From positions 95,759 through 159,758 of the forward strand of contig NZ_SJJR01000014.1 in assembly GCF_004331455.1 (NCBI RefSeq): DNA of 64,000 nucleotides, read 5' to 3'. This stretch comes from Micromonospora zingiberis. GTDB taxonomy: Bacteria > Actinomycetota > Actinomycetes > Mycobacteriales > Micromonosporaceae. Shown here in pieces: positions 43,309 to 64,000 of the stretch. The notes under the pieces are model-generated. The model made no database searches, was not told the DNA's origin, and saw nothing but the letters and a program-made list of their open reading frames with translations. A program made the position numbers and the translations under genes. Each line of letters begins with the position of its first letter. Position 1 is the stretch's first letter.

Positions 43309-44718
43309 ATGAGTAACACCACAATATCCGGCCTGCCGTTAACCCGGCGCGGCGTCCTGACCGCGGTCACGGCTGCCGCCGCCGCGCACACCGTCCTGCG
43401 CCCACCGCCGGCCTCGGCGGCCCGTACGCGCAACGTGTACGACGTCATCGTGGTCGGCGCCGGCTTCGCCGGCGTCACCGCGGCGAGGGCTCTGCGGCGT
43501 AAGGGGCTGCAGGTGCTGATCCTGGAGGCGCGCAACCGGATCGGCGGGCGCACCTGGACCACCACGTTCGAGGGCGAACAGGTCGAGATGGGTGGCGTCT
43601 GGGTCGACCCGATGCAGACCCACGTGTGGCAGGAGATCGAACACCAGGGCGTCGGCCTCGTCGCCGACCCGGCGGCCGACCGGACCCTGTTCCCGACCAC
43701 CACCGACTTCGGGTACTTCAGCCTGGAGGAGGCGTTCGGCCGGCAGGGCGAGCTGCTCACCCGGTTCTGCGAACGGGCACCCGAGCTGTTCCCGGACCCG
43801 ACGAACCCGCTGGCCCGGGTCGACCTGCTGCGCCGCGTCGATCCGCAGACCATCCGCGACCGCCTCAACGCCCTGCGCCTGACCGACCTGGACGAGAAGT
43901 GGCTGACCGGGGCCACCGGCGGGCTCGGCGGAGGATCCGACCGCGGCGCGTACACGCAGTTCCTGCACTGGTGGGCACTGTGCAACTACAACGCCGACCA
44001 GTACTACGGCATCAACACCTACCGGCCGGCCAGCGGCATGGCCGACCTCGCACAGGGCATCCTGACCGAGGCGGCCGCCGACCTGCGGCTCAACTCGCCG
44101 GTGCGGTCCATCACCGACAACGGCCGCGAGGTGACCGTCCGCACCAAGACCGGCACGACGTATACCGCCTCCTCGGTCGTGGTCGCCGTCCCGGTGAACG
44201 TCTGGAAGACCATCGAGTTCGGTCCGGCCCTCAGCCCGCAACGGCGGCGCGCAACCAGCGAGACCTTCGGCGTGCCCACCGCGCAGAAGCTGTGGCTGCG
44301 GCTGCAGACCTCGCTCGGCAACACCTACGTGCACACTCCCGACGGCTACCCCGTGGACACCCTGGTGCCGATCAAGCAGCTCGCCGACAGTCAGCTGATG
44401 GTCGGGTTCAGCGGTGACCAGCGGCTCGACGTCAACAACGTGGCACAGGTCGAACGGGCCGTGCGACTGGTCGTGCCGGACGCGCGGGTGCTGGCCGTCA
44501 AGGGCCAGAACTGGGGCACCGACCCGTACGCGCGCGGCGGCTGGTCGTTCCGTCGGCCCGGCCAGCTGACCGGGCTGCTCAACGCGATCCAGTTGCCGCA
44601 GGGCCGGATCTCGTTCGCCACCAGCGACATCGCCAGCGGGTGGAGCGGCTACGTGGAAGGGGCGATGGAGTCCGGGCTTCGCGCGGCCGAACAGGTGACG
44701 CGTTACGCGATCAGGTGA
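43309..44718 (+). CDS. Flavin-dependent amine oxidase with Tat-like signal
   Basis: A 469-residue flavoprotein. The N-terminus has LTRRGVLTAVTAAAAAHTV, a twin-arginine signal (RR with hydrophobic stretch) ending near ASAART. The dinucleotide motif VIVVGAGFAGVTAARAL and GGRTWTT follow, then monoamine-oxidase-type segments including GPALSPQRR and the C-terminal FAD-contact region SGWSGYVEGAMESG. Members oxidise amines to imines with oxygen. Export by Tat suggests that the last oxidation happens outside the cell, as in some pathways that activate products after secretion (inference). It follows the preceding gene by 33 bases. Confidence 0.83.
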   Translation: MSNTTISGLPLTRRGVLTAVTAAAAAHTVLRPPPASAARTRNVYDVIVVGAGFAGVTAARALRRKGLQVLILEARNRIGGRTWTTTFEGEQVEMGGVWVDPMQTHVWQEIEHQGVGLVADPAADRTLFPTTTDFGYFSLEEAFGRQGELLTRFCERAPELFPDPTNPLARVDLLRRVDPQTIRDRLNALRLTDLDEKWLTGATGGLGGGSDRGAYTQFLHWWALCNYNADQYYGINTYRPASGMADLAQGILTEAAADLRLNSPVRSITDNGREVTVRTKTGTTYTASSVVVAVPVNVWKTIEFGPALSPQRRRATSETFGVPTAQKLWLRLQTSLGNTYVHTPDGYPVDTLVPIKQLADSQLMVGFSGDQRLDVNNVAQVERAVRLVVPDARVLAVKGQNWGTDPYARGGWSFRRPGQLTGLLNAIQLPQGRISFATSDIASGWSGYVEGAMESGLRAAEQVTRYAIR

Positions 44719-44768
44719 TCCCGTCCCGGCCGGTCCCGCCCGCGCCGACCGCATCGCGAGGAGGAACA

Positions 44769-46340
44769 GTGGAATTCGACTACGTGGTGGTGGGGGCGGG
44801 ATCGGCCGGGTGCGCCGTGGCTGCCCGGCTGTCCGAGGATCCGACCGTCACCGTGGCGCTGCTGGAAGCCGGCGGCCCCGACGACCACCCGGACATCCGG
44901 GTCCCGCTGGGCGCCCTGGACCTGATCGGGTCCGAGGTCGACTGGGACTTCGGCACACTGCCCCAGCCGCACCTGGGTGGACGGGAGGTGCGCTGGCCGC
45001 GCGGCCGGGTGCTGGGCGGCTCGTCGGCCACCAACTTCCAGATGTGGGTGCCCGGACACGCCGAGGACTTCACGTCGTGGCCGCCGTCCTGGTCGTGGGA
45101 ACGGGTCCGGCCGTGGTTCCGCCGGACGGAGCACTGGGCCGGCCCGGCCGACGACAGGGGAGCGCTCGGTCTCGGCGGTCCGCTGTGGATCTCACCGCAG
45201 CGCGACCCGGACCCCAGCAGCCTGCGCTTCCTGCGGGCGTGTGCCGAGGCCGGGCTCGCACCGATCGGTGACACGCTGGCCGGCCCGGACAACCGCGGGT
45301 ACGCGCTGGCCCCGGTCACCCAGCGCGACGGTGCCCGGTGGAGCAGCGCGGACGGTTACCTACGGCCGGCCCTGCACCGCCCCAACCTGACCGTGCTCAC
45401 CGGGGCCCAGGCACACCGGGTGCTGCTCGACGCCGGTCACCACGCCACCGGCGTGCGACTGGCCGACCGGACCGTCGCCGCCCGCCGCGAGGTCGTGCTC
45501 AGCGCCGGGGCGGTCGGTTCGCCGCACCTGCTGCTGCTCTCCGGCATCGGCGACCCGGAGGACCTGCGCGCGGCCGGGGTGCGCCCGCGGGTGGACCTGC
45601 CCGCCGTCGGACGCGGCCTGCACGACCACATGATCCTCGATCTGGCGGTCCGAGCCGACGACGCGACCCGCTTCCTGCAGGACGGCCGGGAACGCTACCA
45701 GCGCGACCGGATGGGCCCGTTGACCTCGAACATCGGTGAGGCGGTGGCGTTCCTGCGTGCCGACGGCGCGGCGGGCGCACCGGACGTGGAACTGATCTGG
45801 TCTCCGATGGCGTTCGACGACACGGGCACGCCGATCCCCGGGTACACCCTCGGGGTCGTGCTGCTGCGCCCACGCAGCCGGGGCCGGCTCACCCTGGACA
45901 CCGCCGATCCGGACACCGTACCCCGCATCGACCCGGGCTACCTCACCGACGACGCCGACGTGCGTACGTTCGTGGCGGGCGTCCGGTTCGCCGAACGGAT
46001 CCTCGACTCCGCGGCCCTGCGGACCCTGCACCAGGGACCGGTGGCCCCATGGCCGGCCGACGACACGGTGGCCGAGTACGTCCGGCAGCGGGCGCAGACG
46101 CTGTTCCACCCGGTCGGCAGTTGTCGCTTCGGTGACGTGGTCGACGCCGACCTGCGGGTGCGCGGGGTGACCGGGTTGCGGGTGGCCGACGCGTCGGTGA
46201 TCCCCAAGGCGCCGCGCGGTCACACCCACGCCCACGCCGTGATGATCGGCGAGCGCGCCGCCGATCTGATCCGTGCGGCCGCGACGTCGTACCCGCGCGC
46301 GGAGGAGGCCAGCGACGGGCGTCCCGTTGCCTCCCGATAG
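44769..46340 (+). CDS. GMC-family oxidoreductase (choline dehydrogenase-like)
   Basis: A 523-residue flavoenzyme. The FAD motif VVVGAGSAGCAVAARLSED lies at residues 5-23. The GMC signature 1 region PRGRVLGGSSATNFQMWV and signature 2 region REVVLSAGAVGSPHLLLLSG follow. The C-terminal active-site region has LFHPVGSCRFGD (catalytic His) and HAHAVMIGERAADLI. Such enzymes oxidise primary or secondary alcohols. No signal peptide. The GTG start is supported by GGAGG 5 bases upstream. Probably oxidises a hydroxyl of the polyketide or its precursor. The gene ends an operon-like run of five plus-strand genes. Confidence 0.88.
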   Translation: MEFDYVVVGAGSAGCAVAARLSEDPTVTVALLEAGGPDDHPDIRVPLGALDLIGSEVDWDFGTLPQPHLGGREVRWPRGRVLGGSSATNFQMWVPGHAEDFTSWPPSWSWERVRPWFRRTEHWAGPADDRGALGLGGPLWISPQRDPDPSSLRFLRACAEAGLAPIGDTLAGPDNRGYALAPVTQRDGARWSSADGYLRPALHRPNLTVLTGAQAHRVLLDAGHHATGVRLADRTVAARREVVLSAGAVGSPHLLLLSGIGDPEDLRAAGVRPRVDLPAVGRGLHDHMILDLAVRADDATRFLQDGRERYQRDRMGPLTSNIGEAVAFLRADGAAGAPDVELIWSPMAFDDTGTPIPGYTLGVVLLRPRSRGRLTLDTADPDTVPRIDPGYLTDDADVRTFVAGVRFAERILDSAALRTLHQGPVAPWPADDTVAEYVRQRAQTLFHPVGSCRFGDVVDADLRVRGVTGLRVADASVIPKAPRGHTHAHAVMIGERAADLIRAAATSYPRAEEASDGRPVASR

Positions 46341-46367
46341 CCCCGCTCGGAGCGTTGCGTGAGAGGT

Positions 46368-46375
46368 CGATTACC
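46368..46375 (-). promoter_or_regulatory. Inverted GGTAATCG motif upstream of the first NTF2 gene
   Basis: CGATTACC on the plus strand is GGTAATCG on the minus strand. It lies 16 bases after AGCGTTGCGTGA (46351-46362), an element also present at 49669-49679 in the PKS divergent region. Recurrence of both elements suggests common control. Confidence 0.3.
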
Positions 46376-46451
46376 ACCCGTACCAATTGATGCCGTTAGA
46401 TCTGTCGTAGTGCGCCGAACGTACCGACCCCCACCCGGAAGTGAGGACACG

Positions 46452-46871
46452 ATGACCCAGACCGACGTCAGCGAGCTGAGCCTGGAACTGACCGACGACC
46501 CGGAGACCCAGAACGCGGTCTTCCTGGCCGCGTTCAACTCCGGCCGGGGCGACCTGTTCGACCTGCTCTACCGCTCGGACGCGATCTCCAACCTGTCCGG
46601 CCGGCCGCTGACCGGCGCCGCCCGCACCGAGGCGATCACCGCACTGCTGGCCACCCGCCCCAAACTGCACTCGGTGGTCCGCGACTCCATCGTGGCCGGC
46701 GACACCTCGCTCATCATCGTCGGCTTCGAGCTGGAGGTTACCGGCGAGGACGGCACCCGGCAGCGGATCACCGGCCGCTGCACGGACGTGCTGGTCCGCG
46801 AACCCGACGGCAAGTGGATCATGGCGGTGGACCGCCCGGTGGCCGAGCACACCGAGACCCTCGGCGACTGA
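46452..46871 (+). CDS. NTF2-fold (SnoaL-like) protein, first of two
   Basis: A 139-residue protein of the SnoaL/NTF2-like fold: an N-terminal helix pair (NAVFLAAFNSGRGDLFDLLY), then strands with GRPLTGAARTEAI, SIVAGDTSLIIVGFELEV and a C-terminal EPDGKWIMAVDRP hairpin. Related proteins in polyketide pathways act as cyclases, isomerases or hydratases; no catalytic residue can be assigned. A paralogue lies at 49228-49626. A weak GAGG precedes the ATG. A hairpin separates it from the flavin reductase gene. Confidence 0.8.
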   Translation: MTQTDVSELSLELTDDPETQNAVFLAAFNSGRGDLFDLLYRSDAISNLSGRPLTGAARTEAITALLATRPKLHSVVRDSIVAGDTSLIIVGFELEVTGEDGTRQRITGRCTDVLVREPDGKWIMAVDRPVAEHTETLGD

Positions 46872-46877
46872 GGCCGC

Positions 46878-46917
46878 GGCGGCTCCCGTCCCGGCACCCG
46901 CCCGGACGGGAGCCGCC
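46878..46917 (+). terminator. Hairpin between the NTF2 and flavin reductase genes
   Basis: A perfect 14-bp stem (46878-46891 with 46904-46917) with a 12-base loop begins 6 bases after the NTF2 stop. There is no U tract. It may attenuate read-through into the flavin reductase gene. Confidence 0.5.
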
Positions 46918-46941
46918 CCACCACGGCGGGAAGGACCGCAC

Positions 46942-47487
46942 ATGGATACGGCCACCAACGCATCCCTGGTCGGCGCGGCCCAGATGCGCTCGACGATGTC
47001 CCAGTTCGCCACCGGCGTCGTGGTCCTCACCGTCGGCGGCGACCAGCTGCACGGCATGACCGCCAATGCCTTCAGTTCGGTGTCACTGGACCCGCCCCTG
47101 GTCTTGTGCTGCGTCGGCAAGAACGCGGTGATGCACCGGGCGATCACCGGATCCGGTCACTTCGCGGCCTCGGTACTGCGCGCCGGACAGGAGACGTACG
47201 CCCGGCATTTCGCCAGCCGCGACCGGCCGCTGGGCCGCGCACAGTTCGCGGTGGGCGACTGGAGCCCCGGGGCGCTCACCGGCGCACCGCTGCTCACCGA
47301 CAGCCTGGCCTGGGTGGAATGCGCGCTGACCGACGTGCACGAGGCCGGTGACCACTCGGTCTTCCTGGGCCGGGTCCTCGGCTGCGGGCACCGCTCCGGC
47401 GCCGGACTGCTGTTCTTCGATGGCGGCTTCCACCCCACCCCGGCCCGGCCTCACGGCCCCGCCGGCAGCCCGACGAAGAGCACCTGA
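46942..47487 (+). CDS. Flavin reductase (HpaC/ActVB-like)
   Basis: A 181-residue protein with the flavin-reductase-like split-barrel motifs: MSQFATGVVVLTVG, HGMTANAFSSVSLDPPLVLCCV and HFAASVLRAGQ. This is the NAD(P)H:flavin oxidoreductase component of two-component monooxygenases. The acyl-CoA-dehydrogenase-fold protein at 42121-43275 is its likely partner. A GGGAAGG-like site (cgggaaggaccgcac) precedes the ATG. It ends the plus-strand run and converges on the second aminotransferase. Confidence 0.88.
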   Translation: MDTATNASLVGAAQMRSTMSQFATGVVVLTVGGDQLHGMTANAFSSVSLDPPLVLCCVGKNAVMHRAITGSGHFAASVLRAGQETYARHFASRDRPLGRAQFAVGDWSPGALTGAPLLTDSLAWVECALTDVHEAGDHSVFLGRVLGCGHRSGAGLLFFDGGFHPTPARPHGPAGSPTKST

Positions 47488-47538
47488 CGAGAGGTGCCGG
47501 AGTCTGTGGGGCGACGTACACCGTGCGGGAATGCCGAT

Positions 47539-47578
47539 GACGAGGGGCCCGGGACGATGCCGTCCCGGGCCCCTCGTC
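47539..47578. terminator. Very strong bidirectional terminator-like hairpin
   Basis: A perfect 18-bp, almost all-GC stem (47539-47556 with 47561-47578) has the 4-base loop ATGC. It lies between the converging flavin reductase and aminotransferase genes. Confidence 0.75.
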
Positions 47579-47599
47579 GGCGGGTCCGGGCACACCCGA

Positions 47600-47634
47600 C
47601 GGCGGCCGCCGATCGCGATGATCGACGGCCGCCG
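47600..47634. terminator. Second hairpin between the converging genes
   Basis: A 9-bp stem (47600-47608 with 47626-47634) is interrupted by a small internal loop and then GATC/GATC pairing. It lies 24 bases beyond the minus-strand aminotransferase stop and probably serves that gene. Confidence 0.5.
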
Positions 47635-47657
47635 CCCCGGCTGATCCGGGGGATAGA

Positions 47658-49217
47658 TCAACCGGTCAGCAGGGCTGCGTCGTTGGCGCGCAGCAGCGCG
47701 CACACGTCGGTCAGCCCGGTCACCAGGCGGGCCAACGCCTCGTCGGTCACCGCGAGGGATGGCTGGAAACGCAGCGTGTGCGGGGCGCTGGCGGTCGGGA
47801 ACACCCGGATCCGGTGTGCCCGCAGCAGTCGCCCCGCGATCAGGTAGCCGAAGAGACCGTTACGGGCGAAATCGCGGACCACCCCGGCCGGAGCATCGGA
47901 CCGGTCGCGGAACTCCAGCCCCTGCATCAGCCCGTGGCCCCGCACCTCGGCCACCACGTCCGGGTTGGCGCCGGCCACCGCGTCCAACGCCGCCCGCAGC
48001 GCGTCGCCGCGTTCCCGCACGGTCCGGTACGCCTGCCCGCCGTCCGCCTCGAGCAGGTCGACGACGGCCAGCCCGATGTGGCAGGACAGGGCGTCCTTGG
48101 CGAACGTGGAACTGTGCACCAGCTCGAACTCGGGCTGGTAGCGGCTGTCCCGCACCAGCAGCACGGCGTTCTTCACCAGCCCGCCGCCGATGCTCTTGGC
48201 CAGCAGCACGTAGTCGCCGAGCAGCCCGGTCTGCGCGCCGGCGAAGAAGGTGCCGGTGCGGCCCACGCCGGTCTGGATCTCGTCGACCACCACGGGGAAC
48301 CCGCCGGCCTCGGCGGCCTGACGCAGCTCGGCCGCGAGGTCCGCGCCCAGCGGCCGGATGCCGCCCTCGCCCTGCACCGGCTCGGCGAAGAGCGCGGCGA
48401 TCACCGGCAGATCCCGTTCGACCAGCCGGATCGCACCGTCGCCGGACTCCAGGTCGAAGACCGTGACCCGCTCGGCCTCGACCGCCTTGGCGACCGCGCC
48501 GGGCCGGTCCACCGGTACGAACCGGGCCGGCGCGGCCAGCGTCCGGAACGGCAACCGGTAGGCCGGGTTGTGGGTGAGCTGCACGCTGGCCGCGAGCTTG
48601 CCGTGGAAGGAGTTCTCCAGAGTCAGGAACACCGGTCCACGGGCCAGCTGAGCCACGTTGTGCTGCCGGACCGCCGCGATCAGTCCGTCCACACCGGTGA
48701 ACGCGCCCAGCCGGGCCGTGGCCGTGCCGCCGGGCAGGGCGGCGCCGGCCGCCGCGGCCGTTCGGGCGGCGTCCAGGTGCTCGTCGATCTCGGCGGTCAG
48801 TGCGGCGACCCGTCGCCCACGTTCCATTTCCGCGTGCTTGAGCGCGCACTCGGCCGCCTCGGCCCCGGTGTTCGCGAAGATCGCCCGGAAGGGCTCCTCG
48901 ATGCCGAACTCGCGGTGCAGCACCCGGTTGAGCGCGGCGGCCAGGTCGTTGGCGTACGGGTGCCGGGAGAACTGCGCGTGCACCGGCACCTGGCGGTCCA
49001 CCAGGTCGTGCAGCAGCCCGGTCAGGGCGGGATGGTGATGGCCGAAGATCAGCGACCCGTACCCGCCGACGAAGTCGTCGACCGCCACCTCGGCGCCGGT
49101 GTCGTCGGTGAAGTAGAGCGTGTCACCGCTGGCCCGGGAGTAGGGCACGGCCAGGCCCAACTGGTCGAGTAGTCCGCCGAGATGCGCCTCGGCCAGCTCG
49201 GGGAGCTCGGTGGTCAC
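47658..49217 (-). CDS. Class III PLP-dependent aminotransferase (second paralogue)
   Basis: A 519-residue enzyme, colinear with 39318-40874: GYGSLIFGHHHPALTG, NTGAEAAECALKHAE, DEIQTGVGRTG and the PLP lysine Lys341 in VLLAKSIGGG. It carries the same helical insert before the SFHGKL strand. Divergence is considerable, so the duplication is old or each copy has its own substrate. GTG at 49217, 8 bases after GAGG, was preferred to a GTG at 49226 that lies directly on that site. It is downstream of the second NTF2 gene on the minus strand and probably co-transcribed with it. Confidence 0.87.
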   Translation of the reverse strand: MTTELPELAEAHLGGLLDQLGLAVPYSRASGDTLYFTDDTGAEVAVDDFVGGYGSLIFGHHHPALTGLLHDLVDRQVPVHAQFSRHPYANDLAAALNRVLHREFGIEEPFRAIFANTGAEAAECALKHAEMERGRRVAALTAEIDEHLDAARTAAAAGAALPGGTATARLGAFTGVDGLIAAVRQHNVAQLARGPVFLTLENSFHGKLAASVQLTHNPAYRLPFRTLAAPARFVPVDRPGAVAKAVEAERVTVFDLESGDGAIRLVERDLPVIAALFAEPVQGEGGIRPLGADLAAELRQAAEAGGFPVVVDEIQTGVGRTGTFFAGAQTGLLGDYVLLAKSIGGGLVKNAVLLVRDSRYQPEFELVHSSTFAKDALSCHIGLAVVDLLEADGGQAYRTVRERGDALRAALDAVAGANPDVVAEVRGHGLMQGLEFRDRSDAPAGVVRDFARNGLFGYLIAGRLLRAHRIRVFPTASAPHTLRFQPSLAVTDEALARLVTGLTDVCALLRANDAALLTG

Positions 49218-49227
49218 GGCGGCCACC

Positions 49228-49626
49228 TCAGACGCTGTCGCCGTAGGCGTTGTCGACCGCGTAGCGCCACTTGCCGTCGGCGCCCCGGCGCAGCACGTCC
49301 AGCCCGGTCCCGGTCAGGTGCGTGGTGCCACCCGCACCGTCCGGCTGATCGATGGCCCAGTCCACCACGAGCAGCGCGGCGTCGCCGGCCACGTACGACT
49401 CGCGCAGCTCGGCGCGCATCGACGGGCGGGACGCGACGAACTCGCGGACCGCGTCGACGTGCTCCTGGCCGCGCAACTGCTTGCCGGGCTCCCAGATGGT
49501 CACCGCGTCGTCGGTGTAGAAGCTGAGCACCGTCTCCGCGTCGCCGGAGTTCATCGCGCTCACGTACCGGGCGGTCACCTGCCGGGCGTCGTCGGTCAGC
49601 TGGGTTTCGTCCACTGAGGAGGTCAT
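49228..49626 (-). CDS. NTF2-fold (SnoaL-like) protein, second of two
   Basis: A 132-residue protein of the SnoaL/NTF2-like fold: ARYVSAMNSGDAETVLSFYT, DDAVTIWEPGKQLRG, SYVAGDAALLVVDWAI and a DGKWRYAVDNAYG end. The pattern is that of steroid-isomerase-like or SgcJ-like proteins of unknown chemistry. The start was set at the ATG at 49626; the frame is open upstream but runs into the divergent promoter region. It overlaps the regulatory space of the PKS and leads the minus-strand transcript with the aminotransferase. Confidence 0.78.
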   Translation of the reverse strand: MTSSVDETQLTDDARQVTARYVSAMNSGDAETVLSFYTDDAVTIWEPGKQLRGQEHVDAVREFVASRPSMRAELRESYVAGDAALLVVDWAIDQPDGAGGTTHLTGTGLDVLRRGADGKWRYAVDNAYGDSV

Positions 49627-49845
49627 GCGTACACACCTGCCTTCCGGTCTTTTGGGCACAACGTAGAGGCGTTGCGTGACTGTGCACTCACTCAGCGGTA
49701 ATCGCCGCCCCATCGGCGTCATCGAGAGAACCGGGCTACTGCGGCGTGACTGAACGCTGACGGTCCGCCACCAATCCATTGATAGAAACGGATCAAACCG
49801 CCGACTGCGGTTCCCAGGGGAAGCGACGAAGGGCAACCGAACGCG
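49627..49845. promoter_or_regulatory. Divergent promoter region of the PKS and NTF2/aminotransferase genes
   Basis: A region of 219 bases between two diverging starts. It contains GGCGTTGCGTGA (49669-49680) and GGTAATCG (49697-49704), both matching elements before other cluster genes. The PKS ribosome binding site is weak (GAAGGG about 13 bases before the ATG). No clear sigma-70 promoter is visible. Confidence 0.45.
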
Positions 49846-63147
<13,302 letters not shown>

Positions 63148-63160
63148 GCGGGAGACGACC

Positions 63161-64000
63161 GTGGCCGACGAGCAGAAGCTGCGCGAGTACCTCAAGCGGG
63201 CCATCGCCGACTCGCAGGACCTGCGGGCCCGGCTGCGCGCCGCCGAGGACCAGGATCGGGAACCGATCGCGGTCGTCGGCATGGGCTGCCGCTACCCGGG
63301 CGGCGTCACCTCACCCGACGAACTGTGGGACCTGGTGCTGGCCGAGCGCGACGCGGTCGGCCCGTTCCCGCAAAACCGGGGCTGGCCGGCCGACCTGGTC
63401 GACCCGGACCCCGAAGCGGTGGGCAAGTCGTACGCGGGTGAGGGCGGCTTCCTGTACGACGCCGACCGGTTCGACGCGGACTTCTTCGGCATCTCGCCCC
63501 GGGAGGCCGAGGCGATCGACCCGCAGCAGCGGTTGCTGCTGGAGGTGGCGTGGGAGACCGCGGAACACGCCGGCATCGACCCGGAGTCGTTGCGCGGCAC
63601 CGACACCGGCGTCTTCCTCGGCAGCATGTACCACGACTACGGCGCCCGGCCGCGACTGCCCGGCGAGGCCGAGGGCTATCTGTTCAGCGGCAGCGCGGGC
63701 AGCGTCGCCTCCGGCCGCCTGGCGTACGTGTTCGGGTTGGAGGGCCCGACGCTGACCGTCGACACCGCGTGTTCGTCGTCGCTGGTCGCCCTGCACCTGG
63801 CGGTGAGTGCGCTGCGCCGTGGCGAATGCTCGGCCGCGCTGGTCGGCGGGGTGACGGTGATGGCGTCGCCGGTCGCGTTTGTGGAGTTTTCGCGTCAGCG
63901 TGGTTTGTCGGTGGATGGTCGGTGTCGGTCGTTTGGGGCGGGTGCGGCGGGGACTGGTTGGGCTGAGGGTGTGGGGTTGCTGTTGGTGGAGCGGTTGTCG
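63161..64000 (+). CDS. Second type I PKS, N-terminal part (docking helix and first KS), cut by the window edge
   Basis: A GTG start with GGGAG 7 bases upstream, 13 bases after the first PKS stop. Residues 1-35 (VADEQKLREYLKRAIADSQD and on) form the coiled-coil docking segment typical of PKS subunits that receive a chain from an upstream protein. The KS begins at IAVVGMGCRYPGG, with Cys204 in DTACSSSL; 280 residues are visible. The gene confirms that the assembly line continues to the right. The final 130 bases switch to T/G-ending codons. Confidence 0.93.
   Translation, partial: MADEQKLREYLKRAIADSQDLRARLRAAEDQDREPIAVVGMGCRYPGGVTSPDELWDLVLAERDAVGPFPQNRGWPADLVDPDPEAVGKSYAGEGGFLYDADRFDADFFGISPREAEAIDPQQRLLLEVAWETAEHAGIDPESLRGTDTGVFLGSMYHDYGARPRLPGEAEGYLFSGSAGSVASGRLAYVFGLEGPTLTVDTACSSSLVALHLAVSALRRGECSAALVGGVTVMASPVAFVEFSRQRGLSVDGRCRSFGAGAAGTGWAEGVGLLLVERLS

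Overview
The window is about 64 kb of very GC-rich DNA with dense operons, GTG starts and four-base start/stop overlaps. It looks like an actinomycete chromosome. A type I polyketide synthase, long SARP-type regulators, BTAD/NB-ARC regulators and the frequent use of 'gtac' at codon junctions suit a Micromonosporaceae-like host; that family assignment is inference.

Region 1 (1-13.2 kb) is a catabolic/uptake locus. It holds the tail of an enolase-superfamily dehydratase, a ketopantoate-reductase-like enzyme, a TetR regulator, a five-gene oligopeptide-type ABC importer, a second enolase-superfamily dehydratase and a fused indolepyruvate:ferredoxin-oxidoreductase-type enzyme. A convergent dienoyl-CoA-reductase-like SDR closes the locus. 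A palindrome TTGAC-N6-GTCAA precedes both the importer and the SDR and is a candidate operator for the TetR protein.

Region 2 (13.2-17.8 kb) is a compact minus-strand operon between a broken transposase and a broken tyrosine integrase. A 72-residue peptide with six cysteines in the order C-C-CC-C-C is followed by MauE-like and TlpA/MauD-like redox proteins, an ABC exporter and an S26 signal peptidase. I read this as a dedicated system for making, oxidising, exporting and trimming a disulfide-rich mini-protein; I do not recognise it as a described one. Region 3 (18-25 kb) has three minus-strand genes: an HTH/transmembrane/lectin-like protein, a secreted ricin-like lectin and a 1571-residue secreted protein joining a lysozyme-like domain to an SGNH hydrolase.

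Region 4 (25.6-27.1 kb) is a likely P450-RiPP locus. A 30-residue ORF ends in RYPYWFYNYQ and has a strong ribosome binding site. It is separated by a terminator-like hairpin from a cytochrome P450 with a non-canonical I-helix. A small secreted protein and a 14-blade WD40 protein follow.

Region 5 (30.9-64 kb) is a polyketide biosynthetic cluster that runs off the right edge. It encodes a SARP regulator with cyclase-like and degenerate NTPase domains, an MFS exporter, an imine-reductase-like enzyme, an AfsR-like BTAD/NB-ARC regulator, two paralogous class III aminotransferases, a P450, an acyl-CoA-dehydrogenase-fold monooxygenase with a flavin reductase, a Tat-exported amine oxidase, a GMC oxidoreductase, two NTF2-fold proteins and the PKS. 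The 4433-residue PKS reads KSQ-AT-ACP / KS-AT-DH-KR-ACP / KS-AT-DH-KR-ACP, with all AT domains of malonyl type, so its product is predicted to be a hexadienoyl thioester passed to the next PKS, whose first KS begins at 63.2 kb. The aminotransferases and imine-reductase-like enzyme suggest a nitrogen-containing polyketide (inference). Patches of foreign codon use inside two KS domains point to recent recombination.
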